A stretch of DNA of 64,000 nt from Liolophura sinensis (Eukaryota > Mollusca > Polyplacophora > Chitonida > Chitonidae), in the NCBI RefSeq assembly GCF_032854445.1, contig NC_088295.1, positions 67,239,058 to 67,303,057 of the forward strand. Direction: 5' to 3'. This document shows positions 1 to 11,577 of the stretch, one piece after another (position 1 is the stretch's first letter; each line of letters opens with the position of its first letter). The notes beneath the pieces are model-generated. The model had not been told where the DNA came from. It searched no databases and worked only from the letters and a program-made list of their open reading frames with translations. A program made the translations under genes and the position numbers.

Positions 1-35
1 GGTTAATAACGTCGTGTTCAAGATTTTGTTTACAG

Positions 36-194
36 AAATGGCCTGAATCGGTCAGGTTTATGGGCAGAGAACTGGAGGAAACCACCGCCTTTCGCAAGAT
101 ATACATGATAGACATCCTGACTGAAAGCCGCGAGCTAAAACAGAAGAAGTGCTCAAAGTATGGAGCCATAGTGGTTAATTATATAGTGGTATAG
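36..194 (+). CDS. Candidate exon near the left edge, unknown protein
   Basis: An open frame of 52 codons starts directly after a good acceptor (TTGTTTACAG, ending at 35) and ends at a TAG at 192-194. It is richer in GC than its surroundings and has a normal mix of charged residues (KWPESVRFMGRELEE at the start, then an acidic/basic stretch ending KQKKCSK). It could be the last exon of a gene entering from the left. It could also be an internal exon, because an AAA|GTATGG donor lies near 157. I do not recognise a family. The call rests on the splice site and composition only. Confidence 0.4.
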   Translation, partial: KWPESVRFMGRELEETTAFRKIYMIDILTESRELKQKKCSKYGAIVVNYIVV

Positions 195-1735
195 TGGTAA
201 TTCACCTACGATATTATGAAATGGAAAAAAAGTATTCTAACGTCATTTTAAAAAATAATATAGACGTCTAATATACCGATGTGTAGGGCTTGTGGGTTTT
301 CGTGTCATTGATGAAAAACCATTTTGGTGGCGAGTACAACTGGTTTTACTGGTAGCTAAATATGGTTAAAACAAAGAGACTATCAGATTAAAATCTTTGG
401 GCGGCACCTTGATTGAAATTCGTTTCATAATTACTCACACGACCCCGTGTCAAAAAAAACAGTGTTTAGAATTCCAATTTCCCCAAATGAGCTGTACAGG
501 CCAAAAGACGCTCAGCATTTTCTTCCGTTCTGTTAAGTTTTATTTGGGTAACCTGGCTTGTACCTGGTAAAAACGTTTCCTTTTTATTTCTTGGTGAACA
601 GTTTTTCGAGTTTAGATTTTATACACTGAGTGTATTATCATACGAACAAAATAAGGATTTCAAACAAACCCCAAAGAAATGCAGGTTTTGTACACTTATT
701 GCATATCTTTATACATTCTTTATAGTTTTCCAACCTACCGCACTAATTTCCCAAAATGTGAATAGCCAAGGTCATAGTCTAGACAAATAACCAAATAGCA
801 GTTTGCACATATCAATGCTCAGCTCTTTCGGTGTTGTTAGACCCTTTTTTCTTGCTTCTGTTTTGTATAACGTTTTTGGACTAAATTCCATTAGTGCACC
901 CCCACCTCAATGCCCAACCCCCAAAAACTTACATTTACTGTTTGTACTGTCCTTAAACGACGTGCAAAAACATAATTACTCCGATGCAGCAAAAATCGGC
1001 CAGACACAAAACCATTGATTAATACTCCAGGAAATGAATATGGCAACGCGTTTATCAAATCACTAACCGGTTAGTGAGTCTTCTCAGCTGTCAGAATATA
1101 ACAGACGACTCAGACGATGTTATCATGTTTTACTTAGATCTCCAACCTGTATTATCTCTTAGTGCACCTATGTCTGTCTGGCTACTTCTCTTTCGCTTCA
1201 CATCGGACATATGGTTGGTCAATTAATTTCTAGGTCAGTTGATTATATCGTATACTAGTATTAGTTCAGGCCCAAGATGAGATTACACTATTTCTAGGGC
1301 GGTATACAGCCACTTTGAGCTCAATATTCTGTATTGCAGCTTGCATCTGGTAAAACATACATACTCGCGCTGATAATATAAGTACAAGTCTTCCCTAAGT
1401 GCTTTAACGGCTTCAAACTCACGTTGCTGAAACTAAGCATTTTCTATGATTAAACTGAAACGCAACGAATAAAAATTAAGTACGTTCGTGAAAATTGAAG
1501 AGAAATTAAAAGTTACTCTAAAACGGCACATTTGATATGCTTTCCTTAATCGCGATTGCATAAAGTTACTTATCCCGAAACAAATCCGTTAATGCCGTTT
1601 GTAGTGCAGTACTTATGCAGAGCTAGCATTGTTAAACCGTCAGCAGACAACTATGTCTCACATGTTTTAAAACTTTGAATATCCAAAAAACTTATTATTT
1701 ACTTGAATATTTTCCCATCAAAAATGCAGGACCCG
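195..1735. other. AT-rich stretch with no recognised gene
   Basis: I see no convincing exon, repeat array or RNA gene here. It holds short homopolymer runs and stop-rich frames, and is probably intronic or intergenic. Confidence 0.5.
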
Positions 1736-1737
1736 AG

Positions 1738-1808
1738 CTAGAAGATGACATATTGCCTGGATTCGAACGCGGGACCTCATTGTTAACGGGCTAGTAAAGC
1801 CGTCAAGC
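1738..1808 (-). repeat. tRNA-like SINE remnant
   Basis: Read on the minus strand this contains a B-box-like GCGTTCGAATCC preceded by GGTCCC. That resembles the 3' half of a tRNA, but no cloverleaf with paired acceptor arms can be drawn. It is best read as a decayed tRNA-derived repeat. Confidence 0.3.
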
Positions 1809-1899
1809 AATGTCTCAAAAAGGAAACACAACAATGTTTTCATCTGCATGATATGACAAATACCAATAGTGTGGGGAAAAAATTAATCTCTTCGTTTCA

Positions 1900-2137
1900 A
1901 CAGAAAGTCTGCTTTCTGAGTGACGCTAGAATGTGTTCTTATGTGTTATTTTAAGACAATATTCTGTCATGTTCAGTATGATATTCTGTTTGTGTAACAG
2001 AATCTTTATGTTGACTGAATAGAATATGTGTTATTTTTAACAGAAAAATCAGCTGCCATAGCAAAATACATTCTAGCATCACTCGGGCAATAAACTTTCT
2101 GTTAAAATTAACAGATTATTTTTTGGAGTGTAATATG
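1900..2137. repeat. Interspersed repeat, copy 1 (TTAACAGA family)
   Basis: The right end (about 2058-2135) closely matches 41784-41862. Both carry a TACATTC-AG-ATCACTC block followed by GTTAAAATTAACAGATTA and a run of T before GAGTGTA. Several TAACAGA/TCTGTTA inversions occur inside, so it may be a small non-autonomous DNA element. No coding capacity is visible. Confidence 0.5.
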
Positions 2138-2850
2138 TACTGTGATCTGGCCTTGCCCCGCCATGAGCTATCGTAGTGAGTCACAGGTCGATCTGTAGCT
2201 AATCGGCTAATTCTTTGCAAAAGGCGGAAACAGCTGACTTGTCATGCACCGTGTGTAAGTTTAAGCATCGTAAAAAGTCTCTATTGTAGACGGGTCGTTT
2301 ATACGAGGTAGTTAAAACACTTTCCTCAGCTGTACAAGCCAAGATATGGCAACCTGCCGGCGTTTTTTTGTGCCGTGCCAATGAACGAGAGGCCTCCACA
2401 GTTCACCTTTAGCACTTATACCAGCATCTGGACAAACTTTGCTCCAGTTTATTTAAGATTCATAAGATATTCTGCTTTTATACGCTGTTTTAAGTAAACA
2501 ACCCAACGAAGTCTCAATTAACAGACGCCAGAGTGGATCGACTTTCGGCTAGGCCGATTTACAATACCATGACCTTTATTTTCGGACAATCTAATTACTT
2601 ACTTCATGAAATCCTGCATTTTATATTTAATTAAGAATTCTGTTATAGTTTATCTATTTTGTTATATCGTATGTCTTGAGATTCTTACGACTAGCTCGTA
2701 TTAAATGCTTTCTCTTGTTATAAAGCTGCGATACAAGTCTCCACTGTTGAAACAGCTGTAAGTAAACCGTTGTGATGGCAACCACCTAGAAATTAAATAG
2801 ATTACATGCTTCGGCGAGATACAGCCAGATGTAAGATCTGCGCAATACTA

Positions 2851-3215
2851 TGTATGTATGTATGTATGTATGCCTGGGGTTTAACGTCGAACTTAATAAT
2901 TTTTCAGATATGACGACGAGGAATCATTAGGTATGTGTACATATATACTGTGTCTTCTTGTGTTGAGCCGAGTGCACGTAGCCAAAGTGCTGCCACCACT
3001 GAAGTATCATGTCGAAAACACCAGACATAACACTCCACCTATTCACATAATACTAACACCGGGCCAACCAGTCGAATTCCCTTGCTCTCATCATTCAACG
3101 CCAAGCGAGAAAGAAAAAAATACAACTTTTAAAGTCTTTGGTATGACCCAACAAGGGTTTGATCCCGGGTATACCTGTTTCAAGGCGGACGCTCTAAGCA
3201 TTCGGTCCCCAAAGA
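2851..3215 (-). mobile_element. SINE family C, diverged copy
   Basis: It begins with a TATG simple-repeat tail, then GGGGTTTAACGTCG and the ATATGACGACGA core. It ends near GGCGGACGCTCTA, the reverse complement of a tRNA-like A-box region. It matches the copies at 21930, 38038 and 60974. The head is at the right, so the element lies on the minus strand. Open frames over it (2933-3262 plus, 3091-3441 minus) are fortuitous. Confidence 0.7.
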
Positions 3216-4260
3216 GGACTGTAGACTTACTAAAGAGACTCCATAAATGTACACCTTCGTAATGTGTTGTTGTTAGAAATGCTGTATCTTTACTACACTT
3301 GTGTACATATGTCCCATTTGGTAGGTCATAAATCGTGATGGCTTGCGTCACTCTGCAAGATGTATATCTACCAGCTTGTAAATCCAGCTCGGTTTGAAGA
3401 CCCTGACTTTGTGTACAGAACGCTAAAAACGTTCTGTACATGCAATATATAACTGTAAGGAATTACGCAAACGTGAAAGGCTCATATACATGTATGAACC
3501 TAGTACGTAGTTGTAACCACAGGTGTTATATACGTTTTGTTAGACTTCAAAGCGTATTTCCAACTCTCACGCAACCAGTAACCTTAAATTCACATTCATA
3601 AGACAGTCTCAGCCACAGAATAAATCATTAATTTTCATTACTTTCTCCTCTAGCTTTTAGACGTTTCATTAGCTTGACAGAGATTTTCTAAACGACTTAG
3701 CGCGCACAAAACCTTTTTGAAAGCAGTGTATCCTGGCGTTTAGCATTTGGCAAAATAATAAGTGATCGTAAATAAACGGTACGTAATGACGTGTCCTAAA
3801 TAACGAGTCAGTTCATCGGCCCCTCATCCGCTTGTGTTGACCTTGGCTCTCATGTAAGCCTACGTGATTGAAACAAAGTCGATAAAACAACAGTGATGGT
3901 AAAGCACAGGAGGTGCCTGTAAATCCAGACGTTATAAAAACTGAAGTTATAGAACCAGAATTTACTGTAATTTAGACCTGTATTTAGGGAGTTTTGTTTT
4001 CTAGGCGTTTCGTTTACTAAACTTGAGTCCTTTCTAAGCTAATGAGGCACACGTGTATCCAGTGCTCAGATTATGCGGATACTGAGTAAAACTACGTAAA
4101 ACTAATTTCATTCCAGTAAACAGTCATACAACTTCTTAGCACGGAATTATTTCAGACAAGTGTGGAAGTCAAAATTCAAACCAAGACTAGGTCGACAAGG
4201 CTACATTCAGTCAAGATTTCAACGATTCTCAGTCGAGAATCAGTCGAGTCCTCTCTGAAA
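3216..4260. other. No recognised gene or repeat
   Basis: Stop-rich in all frames as far as I could read, with no array or SINE core. It is probably intronic or intergenic. Confidence 0.4.
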
Positions 4261-4274
4261 TCTTGCTCTTCGTT

Positions 4275-4870
4275 TATTATTCGACCAAATCTCGTCTATA
4301 ATACATCTTGAGCAAATCTCGTCTATAGTGAATCTTGACCAAATCTCGTCCGTAGTACATCTTGACCAAATCTCTTCTGTATTAGACCTACATTTTAACC
4401 AAATCTCGTCTCTAGTTGCTCTTGACCAAATCTCGTCTATAATACATCTTTACCAAATCTCGTCTCTAGTAGCTCTTGACCAAATCTCGTCTATAATACA
4501 TCTTTACCAAATCTCGTCTCTAGTAGCTCTTGACCAAATCTCGTCTATAATACATCTTTACCAAATCTCGTCTCTAGTAGCTCTTGACCAAATCTCGTCT
4601 ATAATACATCTTTACCAAATCTCGTCTCTAGTAGCTCTTGACCAAATCTCGTCTATAATACATCTTTACCAAATCTGGTCTATAATACATCTTGACCAAG
4701 TCTCGTCTCTAGTAGTTCTTGACCAAATCTCGTCTATGAGTAGGCTTACATCTGGACCAAATCTCGCCTATAGTAGCTCTTGATCAAATCTCGTCTATTG
4801 TACATCTTGACCAAATCTCATCTGAAGCAGACTTACATTTTGACCAAATCTCGTCTATAGTAGCTATTGA
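4275..4870. repeat. 27-bp minisatellite (54-bp higher-order unit)
   Basis: About 22 copies of a 27-bp unit, roughly CTTGACCAAATCTCGTCTA plus eight bases. In the centre two variants alternate to give a nearly exact 54-bp unit. Because 27 is a multiple of three, a plus-strand frame stays open at 4328-4783 and would read as repeated nine-residue units (DQISSIIHL, YQISSLVAL). Edge units are more diverged than central ones, as expected from unequal exchange. I regard the frame as a by-product. Confidence 0.9.
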
Positions 4871-5381
4871 CAAAATCTTATACAGTGCGTTGATGTCAGG
4901 ATGTCGCCTAATTCTGAATATCGATAGAATATTGCGTACTCCTGGAAATAATTGATCTGATTATTCAAACCTAACCTGGAACTAAGCGCAGGAAAGACGA
5001 CTTTCAGACGACAACCCAAGATTAGAAGGATATTCGGAAAACATTGCAACATTCTGACCAGGTTAGGCGTCATTCAGACGACATTGCAAGATTTGAAGGA
5101 AACTGAGCCGTTTGGAACCGAAACTCCACTGATACACTAAATGTCAATCGAATTTTTTCCGAATCTCGCGATGCCGTCACATTCTCGTGATAATGCGCCT
5201 TCTTTACTAGACTCTTCTGCAAGTTGTGTTCTAATCTTATGATTTGGGTCGCTATGCGAAAAGGGTATAACAATCGGCGTTTTTTTTATTCTAGGTGCAT
5301 GAGTCTGCAATAGGAAAAGATATCGGTAGACACAAAGCTAATTTCTTTGTAACCATATACATGCCCAATATGACCTTCCAG

Positions 5382-5551
5382 CACATTTAAGTAACAACAC
5401 ACGCTCTCTTCGGTGGTTTGCAGCTTTTGTTCCCCAGGAAACTGATGACTTGACTATAAGGTCTATCCACCTGAGTAGGGTCACCGATGTTTTCACAACC
5501 ATACGCTACATTGGCAATACACTTACAGCGGTGGAGCCTACAGCCCGTTAG
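5382..5551 (+). CDS. Candidate terminal exon with poly(A) signal
   Basis: A frame with no ATG runs open from a TAA at about 5328 to TAG at 5549-5551. Two acceptors fit it: CCTTCCAG ending at 5381 and the stronger TTTTGTTCCCCAG ending at 5437. The second gives exactly 38 codons including the stop. The residues look like real protein (for example QETDDLTIRSIHLSR and FTTIRYIGNTL). An AATAAATAAA poly(A) signal follows about 110 bp downstream, outside any SINE. I do not recognise the family and cannot join it with certainty to upstream exons. Confidence 0.5.
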
Positions 5552-5661
5552 AATGTCTAGGAATCCATGAAGAACCAGTAGAACTATGTTTGTTATGCAC
5601 CCAGCCTTTCCCGTCTGTTTATTTTACCGTCTGTTCTGGACACAATTGCTCTTGCTCTTGG

Positions 5662-5671
5662 AATAAATAAA
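5662..5671 (+). terminator. Poly(A) signal after the 5382-5551 exon
   Basis: Overlapping AATAAA hexamers (AATAAATAAA) lie about 110 bp after the stop codon at 5551. SINE tails in this window also carry AATAAA, but no SINE body adjoins this one. Confidence 0.45.
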
Positions 5672-5689
5672 TTAGCATTCTGACAACGT

Positions 5690-8524
5690 AGAGTGAGTGC
5701 CAAACAATGTTGGTCATGGGTTCTCAGTAATACTCAAACCAGGTGAGTTCACATGCCATTTTTCACTTGTAAGACATTAATCACATTTACAAGTGGAGGA
5801 ACTGGACAGAGGTCGAAGGAAACAACCGCACCTAACCCTACTCACTTAAAGCCTCAGCCAAAGGCGTTAATTGTTTTAATGAAGGTAAGAAACGTTGTTC
5901 TAACTGAATTTAAAGTTTGATATTTTTGATGGACTGGAGCACGTCATTTCATAAGCAAGAAAAGCCTGATGCATCAAATTTTACAACAAATAAACACAAT
6001 GTCTGAGCAACTTTAGCTATACTCATTTGATATCAAACGATGCTTGTTAAGTACGCTATTCGTTATAATAAAAAAGAATCAAAGAAAACAGGAAATGTGT
6101 TATTTATCATTTTATATATACAGCGATTGAAACAAAAAATCAAACCACCATGTAAACAAGTGATAATAAATAAATACACATAAATACATCTATACCACAC
6201 ATTCCACAAGCCCGCTTCACAGAATGCTTCACAATACACAACTCGAACGTGTATACAAGGACAGACGTGAACACGATGTCAAGTGTATAGATGACCATAT
6301 GTATATAGCAAGTTTTGGTACACACGACACACAACTTTTCACAAATAACGTGCATAAACTTTGGCAAAGATATCGCGACTGAGAATGTTTCACAGCTGGC
6401 ATAAGGTTGTGATACACATATACAGTTTAGGATACGGGTAATTTTCATTTTCGGTCTTATATTGTACAAAAGCATTAGAGCACGTATCTGTCAAAAGTCA
6501 TTACTGACAATTTAGGTGGGGGGAGGGGGGCTGTGCCTGGAACGCACAGCGTATAATACACAATCATCGTAATATGTTGAACGCTTATAGTATCCTTAAT
6601 GAGCAGTTACGCAAAAAAAAAAATGAAATGTTAAGAAAGCTAACACAGTTGATACCTTTTGACCTTGATTCACGGTAACATACCAGTCCATCAGTGTCAT
6701 ATATAGGCGCATATCACTGTATGTTCACAGACGTAGAAGTTCATCGCTTGTCCACCGTTAGGAAATTTACAAAACAAACTCCAAATTCAAACGTGGCCAG
6801 TGTCGTTTTAATACATTAGATGCATGTTCTAGTTGGTACTATACTCCAATCAGAGGACGTCATCTTCACAGGCGCTCCTTTCCTGGCTAAATATCGTAAC
6901 AATTGTGAGAAAACAATCCAAATGTCTGGTGTATTTATCAATTGTTTGGTAGTAGATATTTAAGCAATTCAATCTACGGTCCACATTAACAGTAGCCAGT
7001 GTTTATGTTAACACACCTGAAGCCCAATTAGAAGTCTGCATAGTTAAAGACCTAAGGCATCCGGTGCTTTCAAATAATCATCCAAAAATCATGATTATCT
7101 CATAGTATTAAAAATATTTCAACACATCTTCGACATAAATCTCTTAATCATGATGACATACATGAGAAATAGTCCGTGAACATCGACTAAAGAAGCTATC
7201 AAGTGCCTGGCATAAATGCTCGAAACTTGCCACGCACACTCAAGAGCAACTCATGCTAAGTTCACTTCAACGTGATCCCACAACGAGGGCAGCGTGTTTT
7301 GATTAAGGACATTTAGAATGGACGGGCGTCTGATCTCAAAAGTTATTTACATTTAGTTGGTGTATTTATCTTTACTGACGGAATAAGGCCAAGGCACGTA
7401 TTTATCAAGCAACTCATAATTTACAAGTATTTAAAAAGCCCAACTCAGAAGAGTTAAGAGCTCATATAATTGTACTTTGCACATTGTTCTGCAGTAAAAA
7501 TACAGTGTACCGGTAAAAACTGTAAACTCGCACGAGCAAAAAAAAAAAACTTTAATTGTAGCTGTGTTTGAACTTTTGACTTAAGTGTTAAGGCGTTTGA
7601 TAAGTATAGGCCTTGGTCTGTAAGAAAGCCAGGGTTTTATATTTTGCTGCCAGATGCAAAGGTCACCATGCACATTGCTTGCCCCAAAAGAAGAACCTTA
7701 CGAACAGTGTGGTGATGGATGGTTCAGTCATATTTCCTTATACAACGCGCCAGGGGTGTATTATTTGCTTAGGCAAAGGCAAAGTCATATATAGATCCTC
7801 AATTAAAGCAATTTACCTCACTAAAAGACACTTTGGTACTTCGGATGGGCAGAAATCTATGTTTAGGTTTAAGCCATATTTAAAATAAGGAACTAATGTT
7901 TTGGGTGGTTTTACGTGTAAAATAAATTGTGAATGGAAAACGAAAAAAAAAACAAAAAAAAAACTGGGGAAACAAACTGTAGGCATAACAAAAAGAATCA
8001 ATTTCATCAGAGCTATATACAGCAATGAGCTTAAAAAATATTGACCGAGTCATCAATATTCTTTGACACTGAACAGATATAATTTCATATTGTAAAAACC
8101 CAGCCATTATCCTTCCTGGATTGCAGAGAAAATGTACAAAACTTACGATGTAGGAGGGAGGAATTGTGTCATCTGCTGATACTGGGTAAACAAATGTATT
8201 ATTGACAGGTCACATTGTTATTAGCCAATCACTCACATCAAGGTCTACGTCCATGTAACATCAAGACACTGAGGACCGGTTAATCATAAGCAACTGTCAT
8301 CCGTATGACCAGTTGTACGGAAAACACGGAAGGCCACAAAAGCATCACAGCCCTGACATGGATAGAGATATGTATACTGATGAACAGACAGGCTGCATTG
8401 TATTACTTACAACATCACCAAAAACTGTGACAATACATTACTATGTTAAAAATAATATAAGTAACAGAAGTTAAATATGTAAAAGAAAAAGAGCGCGTTT
8501 TGTTTGTTTGTTTTTCTGATCAGG
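5690..8524. other. Intergenic stretch and probable 3' UTR of the minus-strand gene
   Basis: There are no recognised exons or arrays. The part nearest 8524 should be the 3' untranslated region of the minus-strand gene at 8525-9136, but I could not fix its poly(A) signal. Short A runs occur at 7540 and 7940. Open frames here have poor composition. Confidence 0.4.
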
Positions 8525-9136
8525 TTAAGTGTCCGTAGAATCCGCTCTCTCTTCCTGCGCTAATTTCCCCCGGCGAGCCTTTCGGGCCTCCCGGGCTTTA
8601 GCCGCTCGACCCTGACGATAGTCTGTCTCATTTGTAGCAAACGGTAAGTTCTGAGAGGTATTCACCGCGGGGAACGGCGGTGGGGCTTTGCTAGGGTTTT
8701 CCGTCCCTGGGGACGGCATTGGCGACGTCTCCTTGCTCGAAGCTCCACCAGCCAACCTCTCCTCGGCCCGCGGGATCTCCGTTGGCACGGGCAGAGTGGG
8801 TTTGGGGGGCTTAGACTTGGTGGGTTTCGGTCTCTGACCGCCCATCGCTCTTGGCAACAAGCCGTCCATAGAACGGGAAAACTGCTGGAACTGGTTTTTC
8901 AGACCGTCTTTTTTAGACTCCTCTAAGTTCTCCTCGTCAACTTCCTGTATTTCGTCGAAGGTCACAGGCTGTGTTTTGTATCGAAGGCCCGACCGCGGTC
9001 TCTGTTTCTTCCTCTTGCTGAACGGTTGAGGGTACTCCGGGTTATCGTGCAACAAGGAGACCTTCTCCGGGAAGTGAGTCTCGTAGTGATACAGGGGGTC
9101 CTGCACAGACGTCTTCACCTGACTAGACGTCGCCAT
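8525..9136 (-). CDS. Uncharacterised 203-residue, low-complexity protein
   Basis: A single uninterrupted coding exon that is clearly more GC-rich than its surroundings. The start is supported by an in-frame TAG a few codons upstream and by a strong acceptor (TTCTTCTGCTACAG) whose exon begins at 9208, so the 5' UTR is spliced. The protein has an N-terminal segment with aromatic residues (about 13-40), a basic patch KRKKQRPR (about 42-49), an acidic patch DEIQEVDEENLEE (about 61-73), a Pro/Lys/Ser-rich middle (about 100-165), and a basic tail rich in Arg, Ala and Lys. It has no signal peptide or membrane segment. This suggests a mostly disordered nuclear or cytoplasmic protein. The conserved-looking parts are the first ~95 residues and the tail. 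I do not recognise the family. Confidence 0.8.
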   Translation of the reverse strand: MATSSQVKTSVQDPLYHYETHFPEKVSLLHDNPEYPQPFSKRKKQRPRSGLRYKTQPVTFDEIQEVDEENLEESKKDGLKNQFQQFSRSMDGLLPRAMGGQRPKPTKSKPPKPTLPVPTEIPRAEERLAGGASSKETSPMPSPGTENPSKAPPPFPAVNTSQNLPFATNETDYRQGRAAKAREARKARRGKLAQEERADSTDT

Positions 9137-9207
9137 TGTTTGAAATTGTCGCTACTCTCTGGACAGTCTGAAGGACAGCTACACCGACGAGGTGGTCATT
9201 GCACAGA

Positions 9208-9221
9208 TCTGTAGCAGAAGA
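9208..9221 (-). other. 3' splice site in the 5' UTR of the 203-residue gene
   Basis: On the minus strand a pyrimidine-rich tract leads to CTACAG, and the exon starts at 9208, 72 bases before the ATG. It implies at least one upstream noncoding exon, which I could not place with confidence. Confidence 0.5.
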
Positions 9222-9334
9222 ATAAAATACATATAGAGATTTGCGGAGGTGACTATTGGTTTATGCTGAAAGTTTTCCACCCCTGCACCAATGAGGTCAC
9301 AGGTTCGATTATATTTGTCGTTAGCTGTCGTTAT

Positions 9335-9525
9335 ATTTATTTATTTGATTGATCTTTTACGCCGTACTCAAGAATATTTCACTTATACGATGGCGGCCAG
9401 CATAATGACGGAGGGAAATCAGGCAGAGCCTGGGGGAAACCCAGGACCATCCGCAGGTTGCTGCAGATGAACGGCCGGAGAGGAAGCCAGCATGAGCTGG
9501 ACTTGAACTCACGGTGACCTGAGCT
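9335..9525 (-). mobile_element. SINE family A, minus copy
   Basis: It starts with the inverted tail (TTTATTTATTTGATT, then TTTTACGCCGTACTC) and runs through GGCCAGCATAATG and GGAAGCCAGCATGAGCTGG to the decayed tRNA-like head. A small separate tail piece in plus orientation lies at about 9636-9680. Confidence 0.8.
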
Positions 9526-10163
9526 GCCGTTATAAGTTATAAGTGGCTCATCAGGCATCCGACGATGAGCAGTCATTTCCCTCGAGGCTCGCTCGGTTCC
9601 CTCTCTTCATGATCGTGCAAGGCTGCCGTTGTACGGGGGAAATATTCTTGAGTACGCAGTCAAGCACCAGCCAGACATGAATGTATTTAAGAGCACAAGT
9701 AGATACAAATACACAGGTCTATCATTGCGATAGAGTTTCTCCAGTTGACTGCATTTTCTCAAGGCAAAATGTCTAACGCCGTGAAAGTTAGCTTTTGCAT
9801 TACTGAAGGTGTTTGGAACTGCTCTTAATGGTTCAAACTCACGCCAATCAGTGCAGGGAAATTTTGTTTTTCAGGCAAATAGTTGGGGCATGCCACTATG
9901 TAGGCATCTTAACGTCACCAAAAAATGGATATTATGAGAGTAAGTCTACATCATTGCTGAGAGGCTGAGTGTTTCTACAGCCTAAAATGGGTTTAGTGAG
10001 TTGTATGTTCTGTGTTTAACACTGATGTATAAATACATTGTAATCAAATACAATAATCCGAGTAAATGGCGAATAAATGGACAACATAGGAGTTAACATA
10101 CATTAGAATGGAAAGTCGTTGTAAAATTTCTTTTTCAGGGTTTTATCTTTTTTGGTTTGTCGG

Positions 10164-10345
10164 ACCTCCGCGACCGAGGTGGTTAACGTGCCAAGGGAGG
10201 CGCATACAATGACCCAGGAGCCGGCCGTACGTGGGAAGCAACCCGCGGATGTTCGTTGGTTTCACGTTAACTCTGTCCGGTTGTCTTCCACCATAATACT
10301 GGCCGTCGCCCTAGTAGCGACATATTCCTAAGTAAGGCATAAAAC
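10164..10345 (+). mobile_element. SINE family A, internally deleted plus copy
   Basis: Contains CCTCCGCGACCGAGGTGG, AATGACCCAGGAGC, GGCCGTACGTGGGAAG and a decayed tail (AAGGCATAAAACGCCAG). The segment between head and body is shortened. Confidence 0.6.
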
Positions 10346-10432
10346 GCCAGTGAGACAATTTGGATGGTTTAAACTTTGCCTACTTTCTTCCAGAGTGAAT
10401 GTGCTTGTCGGTATCGTGTTTGCATACATTAC

Positions 10433-10528
10433 CAAAACAGTAGTTAAGTTTTCTATCTCTTGCTGTCTGCTCTCGAAATAGCGCTCTTGTTGTACTGATC
10501 TTCGTAACTTTTGCTCCATCCCAGTGAA
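10433..10528 (-). CDS. Candidate coiled-coil exon
   Basis: Thirty-two codons on the minus strand end at a donor (GTTTTG|GTAATG). They are rich in Gln, Glu and Arg with coiled-coil-like spacing (MEQKLRRSVQQER, then SRQQEIENL). The exon could begin at the ATG at 10517-10519 or at a weak acceptor ending at 10529. I found no partner exon: joining it to the 9208 acceptor meets a stop within ten codons, so it is unlikely to extend the 203-residue protein. Family unknown. Confidence 0.35.
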
Positions 10529-10648
10529 CTATTTCAACTTGATACTTGTCAAGTATCCTATCTATTCTGCACTATATAGCATTACCTATCTGTCGCATGG
10601 AGAAATATCTGTGATAAACTTACACATGAGATTTAGCTCGCACAACAA

Positions 10649-10650
<2 letters not shown>

Positions 10651-10734
<84 letters not shown>
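10651..10734. repeat. (AT)42 microsatellite
   Basis: An uninterrupted AT dinucleotide tract of 84 bp. The plus-strand frame of repeated Ile-Tyr across it is an artefact. Confidence 0.98.
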
Positions 10735-10736
<2 letters not shown>

Positions 10737-11047
10737 TGTTAAGCAGCTGACTGATCAACATTGATCAAGAGGAAAATTTTACGCTTTAAACTCAGTCATA
10801 AAGTAATAAGTCAGATGTAATGCTTTAATTTGGAAACCAAGAAACTAGGATTTGTTTGACCTTTAAAATGAGTTTCATTAGTTTTTTTGTGAAACGTCTG
10901 ACCGGGAGGCTGTGCATGCATCGATCGTAACTCGCAAGTCTCGAGCCAAAAGCACAAATCTGATATCAATGAAAACATTTCCTATATGATTTCAGTCATT
11001 TTGACACAGCCTAACCTTGAGATGCTGTTGTTTTGAACTTGTTTTAG

Positions 11048-11125
11048 AGGAGCGTCCGTGAGCTGGAGATGAGCTGGCGCACTGTGATGACCCCCCCCCC
11101 CCCCCCACCACCGGCTAAGATGAAG
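11048..11125 (+). CDS. Candidate proline-tract exon
   Basis: Twenty-six codons lie between an acceptor (CTTGTTTTAG, ending at 11047) and a donor (AAG|GTAGAG). They read as a charged segment (RSVRELEMSWRTVMT), seven prolines and AKMK. The prolines come from a run of 16 C that happens to keep the frame, so the exon would be prone to slippage. No family is recognised, and no neighbouring exon was joined. Confidence 0.35.
11091..11106. repeat. Poly(C)16 tract
   Basis: Sixteen consecutive C within the proline-tract exon candidate. Length changes here would shift its frame. Confidence 0.95.
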
Positions 11126-11577
11126 GTAGAGGGACAAGGGGAGGGGGGAGAGGGTACATGTATCTTTGTCTATTGAGGGAGATAGACAGGTTAACCAAGA
11201 GCCTGTGTACCCTACATGACTCAGCCGTCAGCCAGCCCAGTGCGCCTGCCAGTTTCCACATTCATGAGATTGTCTTTATAACTCGTTCCAACTTTCCACT
11301 TGTTTATGTGTTATCAAGGCACAAAGGTATTGCAAGCGCGTATCCATGTTTTAATTAAAAGTGAAAGGAAACACCGAGATAGGCTATTATCGTGAAAATT
11401 CAGAGGAAGCCATTGGATCTGCGCCGTTGTTGTTGAAACGGTAAACATCCGGTGGGAAATGTCGGTGGTAGTTTGTCATTTTTGACACATGTATGAAGTC
11501 ATTCAATCACGTGACCAAGTGCACCCATGGCCCTCAACGCCAACTGACAATCAGTCTAACAGTTAATAAAATAAACC

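Noticed and set aside
2933..3441. Overlapping 109- and 116-codon frames on opposite strands
   Set aside because: The segment is largely a diverged SINE family C copy.
10524..10742. Frame with repeated Ile-Tyr
   Set aside because: A translation of an AT dinucleotide tract.
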